A DNA stretch of 64,000 nucleotides, from assembly GCF_014205885.1 (NCBI RefSeq), contig NZ_JACHFB010000002.1, positions 221,965 through 285,964 of the forward strand, given 5' to 3'. Positions 17,731-26,826 of the stretch are shown piece after piece; the first letter of the stretch is position 1; each line of letters begins with the position of its first letter. The stretch comes from Borreliella californiensis (lineage in GTDB: Bacteria; Spirochaetota; Spirochaetia; Borreliales; Borreliaceae). A model generated the notes under the pieces. It had not been told where the DNA came from. It saw nothing but the letters and a program-made list of their open reading frames with translations, and searched no databases. The position numbers were made by a program, and so were the translations under genes.

Positions 17731-18547
17731 CTCTTTGTCCTAATATTAGTGCCCTTGCTCTTTTTTCAAGATCATAAATTGTTTTTAAATGTAAAAATCC
17801 TTTTTTGATTGCAAAATCTTTCAAACTTTTTATTTGCCAAGGAGCTGATTCTATTATTATGAGTCCATTTGGGTTAAGCTTTTCTTTTGCTTGGCTTAAT
17901 ATTTTTCTAGAAATATTAAGCCCATCTTTTCCGAATCCCAAAAGAGCTTTTGTGGGTTCTTTTTTTATTTTATTTTTTATTTCTAATTCTTCTTTGTTTA
18001 AATAAGGAGGATTTGTAATAATTATATCAAGCTTTCCCTTTATACATTTTAGCAAATTAGAGTGAATTATTTCTACAAATTTTTCAAGTTTGAGCTTTTT
18101 TGTATTTTTTTCAACTATTTGTAAAGCTTTTGTTGAAATATCTGATAGTATTACTTTTTCTCTCGTGTAATAGGCAATTGAAAGCCCTATGCACCCACTG
18201 CCGCAGCACAGATCTAATATTTTTTTAAAGCCATTTTGTTGAATTTGAATTAAGGCTTCTTCAGTTAAACATTCTGTATCAAATCTTGGGATTAATACAT
18301 GCTTGTTTAGGCTAAATTCAATCCCCATAAATTCTTTCTTTTGAAGTATATAGTGAATAGGAGTTCCTTTTTCTATTTTATCTATTTGATCAAAAAAAAG
18401 TTTTTTTTCTTTTTTTGTTAAGCTTTTTTTTATATTTGCAATTATGAATTCTTTTCTAGTTTTTAAAATTAATTCAAGTATTAGTAGCGCCTCTATTGTA
18501 TTTAAATTTTTACTTTTAGCATAATTTATAACTTCGTTTATATTCAT
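17687..18547 (-). CDS. prmC: Peptide chain release factor N5-glutamine methyltransferase
   Basis: A 286-aa SAM-dependent methyltransferase modifying the Gln of the release-factor GGQ motif. An N-terminal helical bundle leads to HVLIPRFDTECLTEEAL, the SAM motif ILDLCCGSGCIGLS, and the catalytic NPPYLNKEEL. It sits two bases after prfA, its substrate gene, which is the classic arrangement. Its 3' end overlaps the start of rel by 44 bases, a long overlap even for this compact chromosome. The final residues (GQRDDTSIRDCTFNKDK) look like an extension created by that overlap. Confidence 0.94.
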   Translation of the reverse strand: MNINEVINYAKSKNLNTIEALLILELILKTRKEFIIANIKKSLTKKEKKLFFDQIDKIEKGTPIHYILQKKEFMGIEFSLNKHVLIPRFDTECLTEEALIQIQQNGFKKILDLCCGSGCIGLSIAYYTREKVILSDISTKALQIVEKNTKKLKLEKFVEIIHSNLLKCIKGKLDIIITNPPYLNKEELEIKNKIKKEPTKALLGFGKDGLNISRKILSQAKEKLNPNGLIIIESAPWQIKSLKDFAIKKGFLHLKTIYDLEKRARALILGQRDDTSIRDCTFNKDK

Positions 18548-18549
18548 TG

Positions 18550-19623
18550 CTATATGTTGTTGCTTTTTAATCTTTGTTCTTGAAGCTCTATCATCAAGGA
18601 ATCAAGAAGTGGATCAAGTTCTCCTTGCATAAATTCTTCTAATTTATAAAGAGTAATGTTTGCTCTATGATCTGTTATTCTATTTTGAGGAAAATTATAA
18701 GTCCTAATTCTTTCAGATCTATCTCCTGAGCCGACCTGTTGTTTTCTATTGCTTGATCTTTGCTCTTGTTTTTTGGAATCTTCAAATTCATAAAGCCTTG
18801 CTCTTAATATTTTCATTGCTTGATCTTTGTTTTTATGCTGACTTCTTTCGTTTTGGCACTGTACAACAATTCCTGTTGGCAGGTGTGTTATTCTGACTGC
18901 AGAATCAGTTGTATTGACATGTTGTCCGCCAGCTCCAGATGATCTATAAACATCAATTCTTAAATCTTTTTCATTGATATCAATTTCAGTTTCTTCGATA
19001 TTAGGTAGCACTGCTACAGTAGCAGCCGAGGTTTGAAGTCTTCCGTTAGACTCTGTTATAGGGATTCTTTGCACTCTGTGAACACCGCTTTCGTATTTTA
19101 ATTTTTTAAATACATCTTTTCCTTTAATTTCAAAGATTATTTCTTTAAATCCCCCAAGTTCTGTTTCATTGAAGTTTATGATTTCTGTTTTCCATTTTTT
19201 TTTCTCTGAATATTTTATATACATACCATAAAGATTGTTTGCAAAAAGAGCAGCTTCTTCTCCGCCTGTTCCAGCCCTAATTTCAATTATTATATTTTTG
19301 CTATCATTTTCATCTTGAGGTAAAAGTAGTATTTTTATTTGATGCTCAAGATCTTCTTTTTTTTTGATCAGGTCAATTAGTTCTTGCTTTATCAGTTCTT
19401 TCATTTCTTGTTGCTCTTCTTCTTCCAAGATGGTTTTGTTATCATTAATTTGACTTAGTATTTTTTCGTATTCATTTTTTTTAGTATTTATTTTTTCCAA
19501 ATATGTATATTCTTTTATTATTTTTGAATATTTTTTTTGATCTTTAATTAGATTTATATCTTGCAATTTTTCTTCTATCAACTTAATCTTACTTGTTGCT
19601 AAATTTAATTTTTCTAAAAGCAT
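18550..19623 (-). CDS. prfA: Peptide chain release factor 1
   Basis: A 357-aa class I release factor. The catalytic [17 protein letters not shown] with its GGQ lies near residue 230, preceded by a helical domain 1 and the [15 protein letters not shown] stretch. The end shows the RF1 pattern [12 protein letters not shown], followed by [14 protein letters not shown]. It would read UAA and UAG. AGGAG is eight bases before the ATG at 19623. It is first in the operon prfA, prmC, rel and the M28-like membrane gene. Confidence 0.96.
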   Translation of the reverse strand: MLLEKLNLATSKIKLIEEKLQDINLIKDQKKYSKIIKEYTYLEKINTKKNEYEKILSQINDNKTILEEEEQQEMKELIKQELIDLIKKKEDLEHQIKILLLPQDENDSKNIIIEIRAGTGGEEAALFANNLYGMYIKYSEKKKWKTEIINFNETELGGFKEIIFEIKGKDVFKKLKYESGVHRVQRIPITESNGRLQTSAATVAVLPNIEETEIDINEKDLRIDVYRSSGAGGQHVNTTDSAVRITHLPTGIVVQCQNERSQHKNKDQAMKILRARLYEFEDSKKQEQRSSNRKQQVGSGDRSERIRTYNFPQNRITDHRANITLYKLEEFMQGELDPLLDSLMIELQEQRLKSNNI

Positions 19624-19960
19624 TATGATTTCTCCTGAAAGATAGTAATAGTTTATATTAATTTTAGATTTTTTTGTTAGACTTTTTAATAAGTTTTGTG
19701 TGGATGCTCGTGTTTATGTTTTATTTTAATATTTTTTTTTAAAACTGCTTTTATGAAATAAATAGAATAAGCTTGATTGAAAAAAATCAATTATATTTTT
19801 TCATGTTTTTTTATATAATTAATGTTATTAAGTTGGATATTAAAGTTAGATTAGGTTTTGTTGTATTTATATAAAAATTGAGCTTTGCGTATTATTATTT
19901 GTGGTGTGCTTGCGGTAGTTAAAGTTATATCTTTAATAAACCGATTTAAAAGGGGTATTT
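19624..19960. other. Divergent intergenic region between prfA and the TPR gene
   Basis: These 337 bases are the longest gene-free stretch in the window, very AT-rich and without a convincing open frame. A hairpin-capable TTGATT (19773-19778) and AATCAA (19785-19790) enclose a six-base loop. A TATAAT lies at 19814-19819 in the direction of the TPR gene but lacks a clear -35. AAAGGGG stands just before the ATG at 19961. It must hold the promoters for both operons, which I cannot place with confidence. Confidence 0.4.
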
Positions 19961-21100
19961 ATGTTAAATGAAAAAATTTTGGATGATTTAGAAGATCTCT
20001 CGAATGTTTCTGATGACCAGCTTCTTGATGTCACTGAAAAATCAAAAAGAGGGTATCAGTTGATCAAAGAAGAAAGACTTTCTGAAGCAGAAAGTTTATT
20101 TTCTGATATCCTTGAAAAGGATAATGAGAATAATTATGCTCTTGTTGGGCTTGGAGACATTGAGAGGAAGAAGAATAATTACGATAAAGCGATAGTTTAT
20201 TATCAAAAATGTCTTGTAAAGCATCCAAGCAATAATTATGCTCTTTTTGGACTTGGAGATTGTTACAGAAATTTAGATAATTATAAAAAAGCTACAGACA
20301 TATGGGAAGAATATTTAAAATATGATCCTGAGAATATAACGGTTTTAACAAGAGTTGCAGCATCTTACAGAAAACTAAAAAATTTTCAAAAATCTAAGCA
20401 AACTTATCTTAAGGTAATGGAATTAATGCCCGAGAATGATTATGCGCTTGTAGGCATTGGCCATTTGTATTATGACTTTAAAGAATATAAAGAGGCTTTA
20501 AAGTATTGGCTTAAAATGTATGAATTAAATCAATCCAAAGTTGACGTTAGGGTATTAACTTCAATTGGTAATTGTTATCGCAAGCTAAGGGAATTTACCA
20601 GAGGAATTTATTTTTTTAAAAAAGCTTTAGAAATTTCACCTAGCAATTTTTATGCGGTTTTTGGACTTGCCGATTGTTATAGGGGAAATAAGGAGTACAA
20701 AGAGGCTTTAAAATATTGGCTTGATATTATCGAAAAAGATCCAAAAAATAATTTGGTTCTTACAAGAGTAGGAGATGCTTATCGCTATTTGAATGATTAT
20801 GAAAATTCTCAAATTTATTATAAAAGGGCTCTTGATGTTGATTTTGATATGTTTGCCATATTTGGACTTGCTCTTCTTCAAAAGGATCAGGGCAAATATG
20901 AAGAAGCATTAGTAGCTATTAAAAGTTTAATTAAAAATAATCCTAAAAATTCAGCACTATATGTCAGTGCTGCTGAATGTTATGAAGCGTTAGGGCAGAT
21001 TGGAAATGCTGTTGATATTTTATCAAGCTTTTTACATCTTGGTATGAAAAATATTGTTGTTATTGACTACCTTGCAGCTCTTAGGAAAAAAATGGGATAA
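19961..21100 (+). CDS. Cytoplasmic TPR-repeat protein
   Basis: A 379-aa protein made almost wholly of tetratricopeptide repeats. About nine units of 34 residues run from residue 30 to the end, with the recurring phrases NNYALVGLGD, NNYALFGLGDCYR, NDYALVGIGHLYYD and NFYAVFGLADCYR. There is no signal peptide or membrane segment, so it is probably a cytoplasmic adaptor. Its stop overlaps the start of the TatD gene (TAATG), so the two are translationally coupled. The partners bound by the TPR groove cannot be inferred. Confidence 0.9.
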   Translation: MLNEKILDDLEDLSNVSDDQLLDVTEKSKRGYQLIKEERLSEAESLFSDILEKDNENNYALVGLGDIERKKNNYDKAIVYYQKCLVKHPSNNYALFGLGDCYRNLDNYKKATDIWEEYLKYDPENITVLTRVAASYRKLKNFQKSKQTYLKVMELMPENDYALVGIGHLYYDFKEYKEALKYWLKMYELNQSKVDVRVLTSIGNCYRKLREFTRGIYFFKKALEISPSNFYAVFGLADCYRGNKEYKEALKYWLDIIEKDPKNNLVLTRVGDAYRYLNDYENSQIYYKRALDVDFDMFAIFGLALLQKDQGKYEEALVAIKSLIKNNPKNSALYVSAAECYEALGQIGNAVDILSSFLHLGMKNIVVIDYLAALRKKMG

Positions 21101-21909
21101 TGGATTCTTTGCTTGAAACTGAAAAATCTATTTTTTTTGATAAATTAATAGATACCCATGTTCATTTTTATGAATTAAAGAAAAGATCTTTGGACGTTAA
21201 TTACATTATTAATGAATGTTTTAAAAACGGCTTTTCTTATTTTCTTGATGTCGGCTTGCATCCTAGTGATTTTAATGATAGAAAAGATCTTTTAAGCCCT
21301 TTTTCTAATGTGTTTTTAACAGCGGGTATTCATCCTTTAAATTTAAGTGATCAGTTTAAAGATGATATTAAACAGCTTGAAAAAATTTTGATTAGTGAAA
21401 ATGTTGTTGCTGTTGGCGAGATGGGTCTTGATTATTTTAAAGCAGATAACAAGAGATTCCAAATTAAGGTTTTTGAAGAGCAATTGTATTTGGCTGATAA
21501 ATATAAAAAGCCAGTTATTTTGCATATAAGAGATGCCTATGATGATGTCTATAATATTGTAAGGTCTTTAAATTTTTTTAATAGGGGTATATTACATTGT
21601 TATTCAGGAACTTATGAGCATGCTAAAAAATTTATTGATTTGGGATTTAAAGTTTCTTTTTCAGGTAATATAACTTTTAAAAATGCACAACCTTTAAGGA
21701 TTCTTGTTGACAAATTAAATATCAATGATCTTTTAATAGAAACGGATAGTCCTTTTTTAGCTCCAGTGCCATTGAGAGGTAAAATTAATTCACCTTTATT
21801 TTTAGGATATGTATGTCTTGAGATTGCAAGGATTAAAAATTGCTCTGTTAATGATGTTGCTATTGCAGTATACAATAGCTTTAAAGATCTTTTTTTATTG
21901 CTGCATTAA
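21100..21909 (+). CDS. tatD: TatD-family metal-dependent nuclease
   Basis: A 269-aa TIM-barrel hydrolase. Metal and active-site motifs appear in family order: IDTHVHF, AVGEMGLDYF, VILHIRDAYDD, LHCYSGTYEHA and ETDSPFLAPVP. TatD enzymes are 3'-5' exonucleases or DNases implicated in repair. The N-terminal 16 residues before the first His motif are longer than usual. It is coupled to the upstream TPR gene through an overlapping TAATG and converges on the lipoprotein gene 12 bases downstream. Confidence 0.93.
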   Translation: MDSLLETEKSIFFDKLIDTHVHFYELKKRSLDVNYIINECFKNGFSYFLDVGLHPSDFNDRKDLLSPFSNVFLTAGIHPLNLSDQFKDDIKQLEKILISENVVAVGEMGLDYFKADNKRFQIKVFEEQLYLADKYKKPVILHIRDAYDDVYNIVRSLNFFNRGILHCYSGTYEHAKKFIDLGFKVSFSGNITFKNAQPLRILVDKLNINDLLIETDSPFLAPVPLRGKINSPLFLGYVCLEIARIKNCSVNDVAIAVYNSFKDLFLLLH

Positions 21910-21921
21910 ATTTAATCATTT

Positions 21922-22662
21922 TTATTGTTTATAAATGCTAAATTCGTATTGGAAATTATTTTCAATGTCTTTTACTATTTTTATTAAATCGGGCTCTTTA
22001 AGAGTGATTATATATTTTAGCTTAATGATTTTTAAGTCTTTTCTTGTATTGCCAATTAATACAAATTTTATATTTTTGAAAAAAGGCAAATTTGATATTT
22101 TTTTTAAAATAATATTATTATCTCTTAAAGAGAATAATATTATTGTTTTTATTTGAGGAGTAATAAATGTTTGCATATAGGATATGTTTTTTTCGTTTAT
22201 TAGGGTAATATTAACATTTTTTTCTTTGCCTTTTTTTTCCAAGTATTCAAGGTCTTCGTTATTTAGAGATTTGTCTCTAAATAATAATGTTTTTTGCAAG
22301 TTTATTGATTTTTCGTTAAGCAGAAAATCAATAGACTTTTTTAGAGAAAATTTTATTTTTGACAGATAAAAAATTTTCTCTTTTAGAATTTCGTTATTTA
22401 GTATTTCATTATTTGATTTGTGGGTTAATAGTATTTTTTTTGTTGTTTTAAGCTTGTCTTTTATAATTTCTAAATTTTTATCATTTATAAATAGTATTTC
22501 GTTTTTTATGAATGGAGTTTTTTGAATTTCAAAAAAATATTCAGTTGCATCTGAAAAAATTATTGAATAATTAAATTGTTTTTCAGTAATGGAAGATTTT
22601 TTGCATCCTTGTGTTAAAATTGCTAAGATTGCTATTATAGCAAGTTTTTTTGGGCCAGACAT
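21922..22662 (-). CDS. Predicted lipoprotein, alpha/beta fold
   Basis: A 246-aa protein with a lipoprotein signal peptide: MSGPKKLAIIAILAILTQGCKK, giving Cys20 after TQG. The mature part alternates beta-like and helical stretches (KILLTHKSNNEIL, KTIILFSLRDNNIIL, IKFVLIGNTRKDL), reminiscent of a periplasmic-binding-protein or BMP/Med-like fold. That resemblance is inference and I see no diagnostic motif. Its ATG lies one base after the stop of the upstream membrane-protein gene, so the two are co-expressed and may form a lipoprotein/membrane pair. Confidence 0.85.
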   Translation of the reverse strand: MSGPKKLAIIAILAILTQGCKKSSITEKQFNYSIIFSDATEYFFEIQKTPFIKNEILFINDKNLEIIKDKLKTTKKILLTHKSNNEILNNEILKEKIFYLSKIKFSLKKSIDFLLNEKSINLQKTLLFRDKSLNNEDLEYLEKKGKEKNVNITLINEKNISYMQTFITPQIKTIILFSLRDNNIILKKISNLPFFKNIKFVLIGNTRKDLKIIKLKYIITLKEPDLIKIVKDIENNFQYEFSIYKQ

Positions 22663-22663
22663 T

Positions 22664-23317
22664 TTATTTCCTAGTATACTTATTATTAATAGCTATAGAT
22701 ATTAAAACCAATCCAAGTAATATTAGTGCATAGATGCTCATATTGGTTAGAATTAATGTTTTTAAAGTTGCAATAAATAATCCTAAATATAGAATAGGAG
22801 ACAAAATCGTTTTGTATTCTTTTGCCGAGTATTTTTGACATTTTTTAATTTTCTTTTCAAAAATTGTGGCTGAAAATATTAACTCTATTGCATTAAGTAT
22901 TGGTAATTCAATATATTCATAGATTCCAAAAATTTTGCTATTTAGCAGTATTATTTCTAAGTTTTTAGAAAATATTAATCCAAATGCAAAATATATAAGA
23001 ATTGTTAAATTCTTTTTAAATAAAGAATTATCATTTAGAGTAAAAAAAAATATAAATATTAATAGTGGGAATATATAGTAGTATAAATGTTCTTTGATAA
23101 ATATTGAAATTCCTAGATTTATTCTTGATGTGTAATCTAATTCAAATGATCTGTATAGAATAAATTCCTGAGTTAAATAAAGAAAAGAAAACATTGTTAT
23201 TGCAAGAAATATTACTAAAACATGGGCTTGGGTATTTTTTGTTTGACTTTGTTTTAACCGAATATTCATATAAATTTTTAATATTAGCGGTAGACTTGTT
23301 AATAAAAATAAACTCAT
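22664..23317 (-). CDS. Polytopic membrane protein of unknown function
   Basis: A 217-aa protein with about six membrane segments (near residues 2-17, 31-52, 69-86, 96-123, 135-150 and 172-212), short loops and a few basic residues between them. No catalytic or transport motif is recognised. It is directly upstream of the lipoprotein gene, and its product may hold or work with it at the inner membrane. Its start is divergent from infC across a 202-base gap. Confidence 0.8.
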   Translation of the reverse strand: MSLFLLTSLPLILKIYMNIRLKQSQTKNTQAHVLVIFLAITMFSFLYLTQEFILYRSFELDYTSRINLGISIFIKEHLYYYIFPLLIFIFFFTLNDNSLFKKNLTILIYFAFGLIFSKNLEIILLNSKIFGIYEYIELPILNAIELIFSATIFEKKIKKCQKYSAKEYKTILSPILYLGLFIATLKTLILTNMSIYALILLGLVLISIAINNKYTRK

Positions 23318-23350
23318 TGTAAGTACAATTCTACTTTTAAACGTTTTTTA

Positions 23351-23362
23351 AATCAATTGATT
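23351..23362. promoter_or_regulatory. 12-bp perfect palindrome between divergent genes
   Basis: AATCAATTGATT is a perfect palindrome lying between the membrane-protein start at 23317 and the infC promoter. It could be a protein-binding site, but palindromes of this size arise by chance in DNA this AT-rich. Confidence 0.25.
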
Positions 23363-23435
23363 GACTAAAAACTTGCGTGATTTGGGTATTTGTTTTATCA
23401 ATGTGTTGATTTATTACTTTTTGCAAACAGTATTC

Positions 23436-23465
23436 TTAGAATTTACTTTTTAGTGAATGTATAAT
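23436..23465 (+). promoter_or_regulatory. Promoter of infC-rpmI-rplT
   Basis: A perfect -10 TATAAT at 23460-23465, preceded by TG, has a weak -35 (TTAGAA, 23436-23441) at 18 bases. Transcription would start near 23472, leaving a leader of about 48 bases. Confidence 0.6.
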
Positions 23466-23519
23466 AGAATTAAGTATTAATGTTAATTATTAATTGATTT
23501 AGGAGTATATATTTTTTAA

Positions 23520-24080
23520 ATGATAAATAGAAATGCCAATAGAGACAGGGATAGGTCCAGATCAAATGACAAGGAATTGAGAATTAATTACAGAATTAAG
23601 GCTCGTGAGGTAAGAGTTATTTTTGAAAATGGGACACAAGAGGTTTTATCAATTGAAGATGCTATTAAAAAAGCAAAAGAAGCTGGACTTGATTTGGTTG
23701 AGGTTTCTCCTAATGTATCTCCTCCGGTTTGTAAGATTATTGATTATGGTAAATATAAATTCCATCAAGAAAAGCGTCAAAAAGAGCAAAAGAAAAATCA
23801 AAAAGTAATTAAGCTTAAGGAAGTCAGAATGCAGCCCAAAATAGATGCTCATGATCTTGATTTTAAATCAAAAAACATTTTAGGTTTTCTCAAAGATGGC
23901 AATAAGGTTAAAGTTACAATAAGATTTAGAGGTCGTGAACTTGCTCATACATATTTAGGATATGGTATCTTAAATAGCATTCTTGAAAAAGTAGGGGATG
24001 TGAATTATGTTTTGGAATCTGCGGCTAAAATGGAAGGCAAAACAATGTTTTTGATTGTAGCGCCTAAGTTTAAAAAATAA
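23520..24080 (+). CDS. infC: Translation initiation factor IF-3
   Basis: A 186-aa IF-3. The N-terminal domain carries [16 protein letters not shown] and [10 protein letters not shown], the linker is Lys/Gln-rich, and the C-terminal domain carries [17 protein letters not shown] and [17 protein letters not shown]. It binds the 30S subunit and checks the initiator tRNA and start codon. The start is an ordinary ATG at 23520, forced by an in-frame stop just before it. The nearest Shine-Dalgarno (AGGAG, 23501-23505) is 14 bases away, an unusually long spacing for a gene whose initiation is self-controlled in other bacteria. rpmI and rplT follow. Confidence 0.96.
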   Translation: MINRNANRDRDRSRSNDKELRINYRIKAREVRVIFENGTQEVLSIEDAIKKAKEAGLDLVEVSPNVSPPVCKIIDYGKYKFHQEKRQKEQKKNQKVIKLKEVRMQPKIDAHDLDFKSKNILGFLKDGNKVKVTIRFRGRELAHTYLGYGILNSILEKVGDVNYVLESAAKMEGKTMFLIVAPKFKK

Positions 24081-24102
24081 ATATTAAATTAAAGGGGATG
24101 AA

Positions 24103-24303
24103 ATGGCAAATAAAATGAAAACACGTAAAAGTGCAAAAAAAAGGTATTCTTTTACTGTAAATGGTAAAGTTAAGTATAAAAAACAAAATTTAAGGCATAT
24201 TTTGACAAAAAAATCTTCTAAGCGCAAGAGAAATTTAAGGAAATCGGGCAATCTTTCTTGTTTTGAAGCTAAAAGAATTAAAACTTTATTACCTTATGGT
24301 TAA
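24103..24303 (+). CDS. rpmI: Ribosomal protein bL35
   Basis: A 66-aa, strongly basic protein starting [18 protein letters not shown], with the family's repeated Lys/Arg clusters and an [16 protein letters not shown] segment. Length and position between infC and rplT are standard. AAAGGGG stands before the ATG. Confidence 0.96.
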   Translation: MANKMKTRKSAKKRYSFTVNGKVKYKKQNLRHILTKKSSKRKRNLRKSGNLSCFEAKRIKTLLPYG

Positions 24304-24323
24304 AATAATTTTAGGAGATAGAT

Positions 24324-24671
24324 ATGGCTAGGGCTAAAAACGGCACAGTTCACGTTGCAAGGCGTAAGCGAATTTTAAAAAAAACAAAAGGGTTTTGGGG
24401 TACAAAAAAGAGCAATTATAAAAAAGCTAAGGATACCTTGAGAAAGGGCATGATGTATGCCACAAGAGATAGAAAGGTTAGAAAAAGAGATTTTAGACGC
24501 CTGTGGATTTCAAGAATTTCGGCTGCTTTAAGTGATACTGGGGTTAGTTATTCAAGATTTATTGAGGGTTTATTGAAATCTAATATAAAAATTAATAGAA
24601 AAATTTTGTCTAATTTGGCTATTGAAGATGCTGAAGCTTTCAAAAAAATTGTTTTAGAAATAAGAAGATAA
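24324..24671 (+). CDS. rplT: Ribosomal protein bL20
   Basis: A 115-aa protein with the L20 N-terminus MARAKNGTVHVARRKRILKK and the conserved KGFWGTKKSNYKKAKDT and RDFRRLWISRISAA stretches. It is an early 50S assembly protein. In other bacteria L20 represses its own operon through the mRNA leader; I see no clear L20-binding pseudoknot here. It is the last gene of infC-rpmI-rplT. Confidence 0.96.
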   Translation: MARAKNGTVHVARRKRILKKTKGFWGTKKSNYKKAKDTLRKGMMYATRDRKVRKRDFRRLWISRISAALSDTGVSYSRFIEGLLKSNIKINRKILSNLAIEDAEAFKKIVLEIRR

Positions 24672-24884
24672 AAAATCAAAACTCCTGGGAGGTTTAATTT
24701 TAAGAATTAGAGTTATTTTTTTGCGACATCTCATAAAATTTAGGAATTTGAGGATTTTTAGTCAATGATAGCCAAAAGCAATTCAGAGGTTAAGAATAAA
24801 AATTCCGCCTTGAAAAATAGCGCTAAATAAAAATGTTCTTATGTTGGCTTTTTGGGAGTTTAGTTTATTTTAAGGATTGTTGTT
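24672..24884. other. Intergenic region after rplT
   Basis: A 213-base gap. A short imperfect hairpin, CTC-CTGG-GAG flanked by AAA and TTT, sits near 24678-24696 but is followed by a mixed AT stretch, so it is at best a weak terminator. An ATG at 24765 opens a 21-codon frame (MIAKSNSEVKNKNSALKNSAK) with GAGGA ten bases upstream; I do not call it a gene. Confidence 0.4.
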
Positions 24885-25145
24885 GTGCAGCTTATTTCTC
24901 TTAATAATATTGAAAAGCAAGAGAGTTTTATATACTATAGAAATGTATATTTTGCTGATGTTATTTATAAGTATAATGACATTTTAGAAATAAAAAAAGT
25001 CAAGTTTGTAATTGAGGCTACGCCTTTAGGAGAAAAGCATGTCACCATTGATTTTATAGATCTTTTAAATTATCCTGTTTTAAAGCTAATGGTTGCAATT
25101 AAAAGGCGTGTAATTGATTTGGAGTTTAAAGGTAAGCTTCCTTGA
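24885..25145 (+). CDS. Small conserved-looking protein upstream of tsaE
   Basis: An 86-aa protein starting at GTG 24885, with AAGGA eight bases upstream. No signal peptide, membrane segment or known motif is seen. It mixes beta-prone stretches (KVKFVIEATPLG, KHVTIDFIDLL) with a basic C-terminal helix (KLMVAIKRRVIDLEFKGK). Its stop overlaps the TTG start of tsaE (TTGA), so it belongs to the tsaE-tsaB operon. A role linked to t6A synthesis is possible from context alone. Confidence 0.75.
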   Translation: MQLISLNNIEKQESFIYYRNVYFADVIYKYNDILEIKKVKFVIEATPLGEKHVTIDFIDLLNYPVLKLMVAIKRRVIDLEFKGKLP

Positions 25146-25555
25146 TTTTAGAATTTAAATCAGAAAAAAAAATGTTAGATTTTTCCAAATCTTTTTTTTA
25201 TCCTTTGCCAATTGGTAAAATATTTGTTTTAAGTGGTGATATGGGATCTGGAAAAACTAGTTTTTTAAAGGGACTTGCACTTAACCTTGGAATTTCTTAT
25301 TTTGCAAGTCCAACTTATAACATTGTTAATGTTTATGATTTTATAGATTTTAAATTTTATCATATTGATTTATATCGGGTGTTTTCCTTAGAAGAATTTG
25401 AGCTTGTTGGGGGATTAGAAATGCTTATGGACCTTGATTCAATTATTGCTATTGAATGGCCACAAATTGCTTTGAGCATTGTTCCAAAAGACAGATTATT
25501 TTCTTTAACTTTTAAAATAGTCGGTTCAGGCAGGGTTGTAGAATTTAATGATTAA
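25142..25555 (+). CDS. tsaE: tRNA t6A synthesis ATPase TsaE
   Basis: A 137-aa P-loop protein with Walker A LSGDMGSGKTSFLKGLA, then SPTYNIVNVYD, YHIDLYRV and a catalytic EWP motif (IAIEWPQ), all in the TsaE order. It works with TsaB and TsaD to make t6A at position 37 of ANN-reading tRNAs. The start is TTG at 25142, overlapping the previous stop; a later in-frame ATG would remove the first strand. It overlaps tsaB by 8 bases. Confidence 0.93.
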   Translation: MILEFKSEKKMLDFSKSFFYPLPIGKIFVLSGDMGSGKTSFLKGLALNLGISYFASPTYNIVNVYDFIDFKFYHIDLYRVFSLEEFELVGGLEMLMDLDSIIAIEWPQIALSIVPKDRLFSLTFKIVGSGRVVEFND

Positions 25556-26201
25556 TACACTTGCATTTGAATATTCATGTAAAGCATTAATAGTTTATTG
25601 TAGAATTAATAATAAGGATTTTTCATTGGTTGAGCTTAAATCAAATTTTAATTTTAGTGTTCCAAAAATTTTCAATAATTTTATAATTAAAAATAATATA
25701 GATCTTAATCAAATTAAATTAATAATAAATTCTTGTGGACCGGGCTCTTTTACTGGCCTTAGAATTAGTTTAAGTTTTGTCAAAGGCCTTGCCTTAGGTC
25801 TTTCTATTCCTTTTGTTAACATTCCTACATTAGATGTTTTTGCAAATTTAGTTAAAAATAGTCCTAGTGTAATTGTATTAGCTTTTACTGCAGGTAAATG
25901 TTTTCTTGGGCATTATAAAAATTGTGAATTGATAGGAAAGATTTTGTGTTTTTCTAAGGAAGATTTGTTTGAATATTTGAATCAGATTGATCCAACTTCA
26001 GTGCTTATTGGGAACAATCTTGAGAATGTTTTCAAAGAATCCAATTATAAATTTAAAATCATTGAAAATTTAAGTTCGTTTGGAAAAATTTTGACAGAAC
26101 TCGGGATAGCTAAATACTTAAAAAATCGCAAAAGTGATGATATTTTGTCAGGGCCTCTTTACATAAGACAAAGTGATGCGGAGGTTAATTTTCATTCTTG
26201 A
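25548..26201 (+). CDS. tsaB: tRNA t6A synthesis protein TsaB
   Basis: A 217-aa ASKHA-fold protein. It carries the TsaB signature [19 protein letters not shown] near residue 65 and IPTLDVFA after it. It has no metal-binding His motif, as expected of TsaB rather than TsaD. It serves as the platform for TsaD and TsaE. Its last 17 bases overlap the converging csrA gene, so the two messages are antisense at their ends. Confidence 0.93.
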   Translation: MINTLAFEYSCKALIVYCRINNKDFSLVELKSNFNFSVPKIFNNFIIKNNIDLNQIKLIINSCGPGSFTGLRISLSFVKGLALGLSIPFVNIPTLDVFANLVKNSPSVIVLAFTAGKCFLGHYKNCELIGKILCFSKEDLFEYLNQIDPTSVLIGNNLENVFKESNYKFKIIENLSSFGKILTELGIAKYLKNRKSDDILSGPLYIRQSDAEVNFHS

Positions 26202-26430
26202 AATAATGATTGAATAGGCTTTTAATTTTGCTTATATTGTGTTTGTCTTTTAGTAGTGATTTTTTATTTTCTTCTATAATAAATTCATAAATTTCAGATC
26301 TAAATATTTTAATGTTTTCAGGAGCTTTGATTGCTATTTTAACAGTATCCTTTTTTATCTCTAATATTAAAACCTCAATGTCAGAATTTATTTTAATACT
26401 TTCATTTACTTTTCTTGACAATACTAGCAT
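26185..26430 (-). CDS. csrA: Carbon storage regulator CsrA
   Basis: An 81-aa RNA-binding protein beginning [20 protein letters not shown], the canonical CsrA strand 1, with the later [18 protein letters not shown] motif containing the RNA-binding Arg. It is about 20 residues longer than E. coli CsrA, with a basic C-terminal tail ([17 protein letters not shown]). It binds GGA motifs in leaders and blocks translation. It lies 7 bases inside the end of fliW, its antagonist, as the last gene of the flagellar hook-junction operon, and it overlaps tsaB tail to tail. Confidence 0.95.
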   Translation of the reverse strand: MLVLSRKVNESIKINSDIEVLILEIKKDTVKIAIKAPENIKIFRSEIYEFIIEENKKSLLKDKHNISKIKSLFNHYFKNEN

Positions 26431-26825
26431 TTTTCTTCCTTGAAAACTTTATGGTGTAGTGAATATTTTTCATTTGTGCATATAGCTTGTTTTCCAAGTA
26501 ATTTTTTTTTGTTTATTATGATTGGTGCTTTTAGGTTAGCCGTAATGTCTTTATAATCATTGACATGCATATTAATTATGCATAGTATAACTTTTTCATC
26601 TTCTGCTTTTGCTTTAATGTCCGACCAATCTTTTTCCTGGATATTTGGCAAGTATTCGCTTAAAAAATTAAAGGGAGATGTTACCAAAAAACTTACTTCT
26701 TTATTGATGGATTGCATAATAGAAAAAGGTTTATGCTTAGAGTCTTTTATTATAAATTTTTTAATGTTTTCAAATCCAAGTATTCCTTCGGGAAAATCAA
26801 ATTCTATACATTTTTCATCTATCAT
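26424..26825 (-). CDS. fliW: Flagellar assembly factor FliW
   Basis: A 133-aa protein with the FliW marks [28 protein letters not shown] and [16 protein letters not shown]. FliW binds CsrA and flagellin in a partner switch that matches flagellin synthesis to export. It sits between flgL and csrA, one base after flgL and overlapping csrA by 7 bases. The short C-terminal tail ([10 protein letters not shown]) is where other FliW proteins contact CsrA. Confidence 0.94.
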   Translation of the reverse strand: MIDEKCIEFDFPEGILGFENIKKFIIKDSKHKPFSIMQSINKEVSFLVTSPFNFLSEYLPNIQEKDWSDIKAKAEDEKVILCIINMHVNDYKDITANLKAPIIINKKKLLGKQAICTNEKYSLHHKVFKEEKC

Positions 26826-26826
26826 T

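Noticed and set aside
24678-24696. Terminator after rplT
   Set aside because: The stem is short and imperfect, and no T-run follows directly.
24765-24830. 21-codon frame between rplT and the next gene
   Set aside because: It is very short, with a weak, distant Shine-Dalgarno and no sign of coding constraint that can be judged from one sequence.
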